64,000 bases of DNA, taken from NCBI RefSeq assembly GCF_008253865.1, contig NZ_CP042331.1, positions 1,922,001 to 1,986,000 on the forward strand. Direction: 5' to 3'. The notes beneath the pieces were generated by a model that saw only the letters and a program-made list of their open reading frames with translations, was not told the origin of the DNA and made no database searches. This document shows, in pieces, positions 61,175 to 64,000 of this stretch. Both the position numbers and the translations under genes were made by a program. Each line of letters opens with the position of its first letter. Position 1 is the stretch's first letter. The stretch is from Bosea sp. F3-2. GTDB lineage: Bacteria > Pseudomonadota > Alphaproteobacteria > Rhizobiales > Beijerinckiaceae.

Positions 61175-63619
61175 ATGTCGCTCTGGCGCATTGTCTGCGG
61201 CCTGTTCCTCGCAGCCGCACTGCTGAGCGGCCTACCCGCGCATGCACAGCCCTCCGAAAAGCGGATCGCGCTCGTCATCGGCAACAGCGCCTATCCGGAC
61301 GGTGCCCTGCAGACGCCGGCGAACGATGCCGGCCTGATCGCGCAAACGCTGCAAGCCGCCGGCTTCGATGTCGTCGGAGCACGCGATCTCGATACCGCGA
61401 CCTTGCGGTCAGCCTTGCGCGAGTTCCTCGACAAGGCGTCGGCATCGGGCCCCGACACGGTCGCCGTCGTCTACTATGCCGGGCACGGACTTCAGTTCGA
61501 AGGCGAGAACTACCTCGTCCCGGTCGATGCCCGCATCGCGCGCGACGCCGATGTACCCCTCGCCGCCATCCGTCTGACCGATCTCGTCAAGCCGCTGGCG
61601 ACCTTGCCGCTGAAGGCGCGGATCGTCGTGCTCGACGCCGCGCGCGCCAACCCCTTCGCTCGGTCGGGTCAGCCGCTCGCCGGCGGCCTGGCGCTGATGC
61701 AGCCCGACCCCGGCTCGCTAATCGCCTTCAACGCCGCGCCCGGCACCGTGGCGCCCGAGGGCAAGGACTACAGCGCCTACGCCACCGCCCTGTCGGAGAT
61801 GATCAAGGAGGGAGGCCTGCCGCTCGACGATCTGTTCGAGCGCGTGCGGCTGCGGACCAGCGAGTTGACCGGCGGCGCCGAAATTCCCTGGCATGTCTCG
61901 AAGGTCCAGGCGCCCTTCCTGTTCTTCGAGCGCACGGATGCCGCTTCGCCGGCGCAGACCCGCTTCCTCGACCTCCGCGACAAGCCGGTCCGCGATTTCG
62001 ACGCGCGCGATGCCTATCTCGCAGCCCTGACCCGCGACACCATGCGCGGCTACGAGGATTTCCTGGCCGCCTATCCCGGTGACCCGCTGGCGAAGCGCGT
62101 ACGCGCCATCCTGGCCGCGCGGCGCGAAGCCATCGTCTGGCGCGAAAGCGCCGTCGCCGATACCCCGGAAGCCTACTGGTCCTATCTGCGGCGCTATCCG
62201 CGTGGCCCCCACGCCGGCGATGCGCACCGCCGGCTGGCGCATTTCGCCGTCGCCTTCGAGCCTCCCGCCGCCTTTTCCGCCCTCTCTTATGACGTGCCGC
62301 CGCCGCCGCCCGAGGAGGTCGTCTATGTCGAGCGCCCCGTCATCTATTTCGCCGATCCGGTCTATGAGCTGCCGCCACCGCCGCCGGTGCCTGTCCTGTT
62401 CCTGCCGCCCCGGCCGGTCTACTATGTCGATCTGGCGCCGCCGCCTCCGCCCATCGCCGCCTTCGTGCTGCCGATCCCGATCTATCACCCGGTCCCCGCC
62501 TGGGTGGAGCGCCCGGCCTATGTCGTCCCGCCGCCGGTCAACGTCATCAACGTCAACATCCACAACACGGTGGCGGTGAATCCGGCGTCTCAGACGGTGG
62601 TGGTGACGAACCCACAGGGTCGGCAGGAGCCGCCGCTGCCGCCGGCCCTGATGGGAGGAGCTCAGGGGCCGGCCGCTCCAGCGCCCCAGCCGGGTGTTGT
62701 GGCGGGGGCGCAGCAACTCATCCAGGCCCATCCGGCCGCCTCCGCCGCGATCGCGGCTACGGCAGCAGCGCTTCCTGCCGCCGTCGCATTGCGGGCCCGG
62801 CAGCAGCAGCTTCAGCCTCAGCGTGCACCGTCACCGACCACACCAGCGCTTCGGCCCAACGTGCCTCCCGGAGCACCTGCCATCATCGGTCAACCGCGTC
62901 CCGGACAGCCGCCACAGCCCAACCAGCCCATGACAGGTCATCTGCCTGCGGTTGCCGCTCCAACCGGCGCGAAGCCTTTGCCGGCGCCTGGCGCCCTGCC
63001 AGCCGGGCCCGGCAGCGCCGCTCCCGTACAGCGTCTGGCCACGCCGCCGGGGGCTCCTCAGCCAAACCGCCCGCTCGCACCGTCGGTCGCGGCGGGCTCG
63101 CGAGCTGCGCCTTCCCCGCCTCCGGCCTTGGCCACGCCTGCGCCCGGCCCCCACTCACCGGCCGGTCGCCGGGCGGCGATGCCTCAGCCTGTACAGGCTC
63201 CGCAGGCGCCTTCGGTGGACAATGCGCGGCGAGCGGCGGCGCAGCAGGCGGAACGGCAGCGCGCCCAGCAAGCCGCCGCGCTTCAAGCGCAACAGCAGCA
63301 CGCCGCACAAGCGGCGCAGCAGCGTGCGGCCGTCCAGGCCCAAGCGGCTGCGCAGCAACGGGCGGCCCAGCAGGCGCAGCAGCGCGCAATGCAAGTTCAG
63401 CAACAGGCTCAGCAGAGAGCAGCCGCGCAAGCACAGCTCCAGCAACAGCGCGCGGCTCAGGCCGCCCAACAACGCGCCGCGACGCAAGCTCAGCAGCGTG
63501 CCATGCAGGCTCAACAGCGCGCTCAGACCATGGCCCATCCACGCGCGCCGCAGCCGATGCGCGGCCCGCAGCCACAGGGCAAGCCACATTGCGATCCCAG
63601 TCGCTCGCTCTGTCGCTGA
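61175..63619 (+). CDS. Secreted caspase-fold protein without catalytic Cys, long Pro/Gln/Ala tail
   Basis: An 814-residue protein starting MSLWRIVCGLFLAAALLSGL after GGAGG, with a signal peptide ending near AHAQ. Residues 28-240 form a caspase-like (C14) domain: KRIALVIGNSAY, then YYAGHGLQFEGENYLVPVDA with His104. The second catalytic site, usually LDACRxNP, reads VVLDAARANPF, with Ala156 in place of Cys. A repeat-like helical region follows (FLAAYPGDPLAKRVRAILA, YWSYLRRYPRGPHAGDAHRR). Then come a Pro/Tyr/Val-rich stretch (about 375-470) and a disordered Pro-rich region. The last ~120 residues are an AQQRA-type Gln/Ala repeat likely to be a long coiled coil. Confidence 0.85.
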   Translation: MSLWRIVCGLFLAAALLSGLPAHAQPSEKRIALVIGNSAYPDGALQTPANDAGLIAQTLQAAGFDVVGARDLDTATLRSALREFLDKASASGPDTVAVVYYAGHGLQFEGENYLVPVDARIARDADVPLAAIRLTDLVKPLATLPLKARIVVLDAARANPFARSGQPLAGGLALMQPDPGSLIAFNAAPGTVAPEGKDYSAYATALSEMIKEGGLPLDDLFERVRLRTSELTGGAEIPWHVSKVQAPFLFFERTDAASPAQTRFLDLRDKPVRDFDARDAYLAALTRDTMRGYEDFLAAYPGDPLAKRVRAILAARREAIVWRESAVADTPEAYWSYLRRYPRGPHAGDAHRRLAHFAVAFEPPAAFSALSYDVPPPPPEEVVYVERPVIYFADPVYELPPPPPVPVLFLPPRPVYYVDLAPPPPPIAAFVLPIPIYHPVPAWVERPAYVVPPPVNVINVNIHNTVAVNPASQTVVVTNPQGRQEPPLPPALMGGAQGPAAPAPQPGVVAGAQQLIQAHPAASAAIAATAAALPAAVALRARQQQLQPQRAPSPTTPALRPNVPPGAPAIIGQPRPGQPPQPNQPMTGHLPAVAAPTGAKPLPAPGALPAGPGSAAPVQRLATPPGAPQPNRPLAPSVAAGSRAAPSPPPALATPAPGPHSPAGRRAAMPQPVQAPQAPSVDNARRAAAQQAERQRAQQAAALQAQQQHAAQAAQQRAAVQAQAAAQQRAAQQAQQRAMQVQQQAQQRAAAQAQLQQQRAAQAAQQRAATQAQQRAMQAQQRAQTMAHPRAPQPMRGPQPQGKPHCDPSRSLCR

Positions 63620-64000
63620 GCTGTAAATCGGCGTGGGGCCTCGACGCCGATCAGCATCTCAAGTTCATGAAATTGTTCGTTGAAACAGGACCAATTCGCC
63701 TGCCGATTGACACCCGTTCTCCGTCGCCGCGATTGGCGATGTGGGCCGCGATGCCCGCCCACATGAAGGTGGGCCTGAGTGAACGACGCTCGCCGAGGCC
63801 CCGTTTGAATCGCCCGCAAGACATGGCCGAGCGGGAATCGGCCCGGCCATGGCAGCGAGTACAAGTTTGAGCATTCAGCAGTCTCAGTCGGAGTTGCAGG
63901 CTCGCCTTGCGGAGGTCACGGCATGTTACGCAGTGCGCAGTTTTTGAATCGACCGACGCGCTGGCTGTCGAACCCTGTTTCGCACGATGGCTCGCTACCC
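63620..64000. other. No supported gene at the right edge
   Basis: After the caspase-like gene the remaining 381 bases contain only short overlapping frames with no recognised family. A gene could begin beyond the edge. Confidence 0.5.

Noticed and set aside
62883..63587. Ala/Arg-rich open frame opposite the caspase-like tail
   Set aside because: Complement of Gln/Ala repeats, no independent support.

Overview
The window is high-GC DNA with dense, often overlapping operons. It looks chromosomal and alphaproteobacterial, most plausibly from Hyphomicrobiales (Rhizobiales), of a Bosea-like kind. The clues are a crotonyl-CoA carboxylase/reductase, many ABC importers for amines and polyols, UbiG, a thiOSGE operon under a TPP riboswitch, and GC-rich intergenic palindromes. 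The genus is an inference, not something read directly.

Left part (1-24,800) is ordinary chromosome. It holds the start of ccr, a small membrane protein, a cysteine-synthase-like gene divergent from a MarR regulator, ubiG, lysC, a MarR/RND efflux operon, an old-yellow-enzyme reductase, an M32 carboxypeptidase and a LysE exporter. A tightly overlapping seven-gene operon (20,085 down to 13,435) joins a PotABCD-type importer to a three-subunit opine/D-hydroxyproline-type oxidase. It diverges from an IclR regulator. A SelW-like Rdx protein and the thi operon follow.

Middle part (24,796-58,854) is inferred to be an old integrated island. It starts at the 3' end of tRNA-Ser(GCU) next to a ruined integrase. 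It ends at a 19-bp copy of the tRNA 3' end, which is followed by a terminator-like hairpin that probably once served the tRNA. The island carries many broken genes and transposase scraps (IS630, two IS110 types, IS3, a 188-bp MITE-like element). It also carries intact cargo: two alpha/beta hydrolases, an RTX protein, an amine-oxidase-like flavoprotein with a Na+/H+ antiporter, a PNPOx-like protein, a cysteine-less isochorismatase homologue, a DUF899 protein, and a two-subunit molybdenum hydroxylase with a VOC protein. A 10-kb polyol module combines an ABC importer with a PEP-driven dihydroxyacetone kinase (DhaKLM, EI, HPr). A GntR regulator, an orphan peptide-type binding protein and gamma-glutamyltransferase complete it.

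Right part (58,855-64,000) has a BBE-type flavin oxidase and a large secreted caspase-fold protein. That protein keeps the catalytic His but has Ala where the catalytic Cys should be, followed by a Pro-rich and Gln/Ala-rich tail. The last ~380 bases show no gene I can support.
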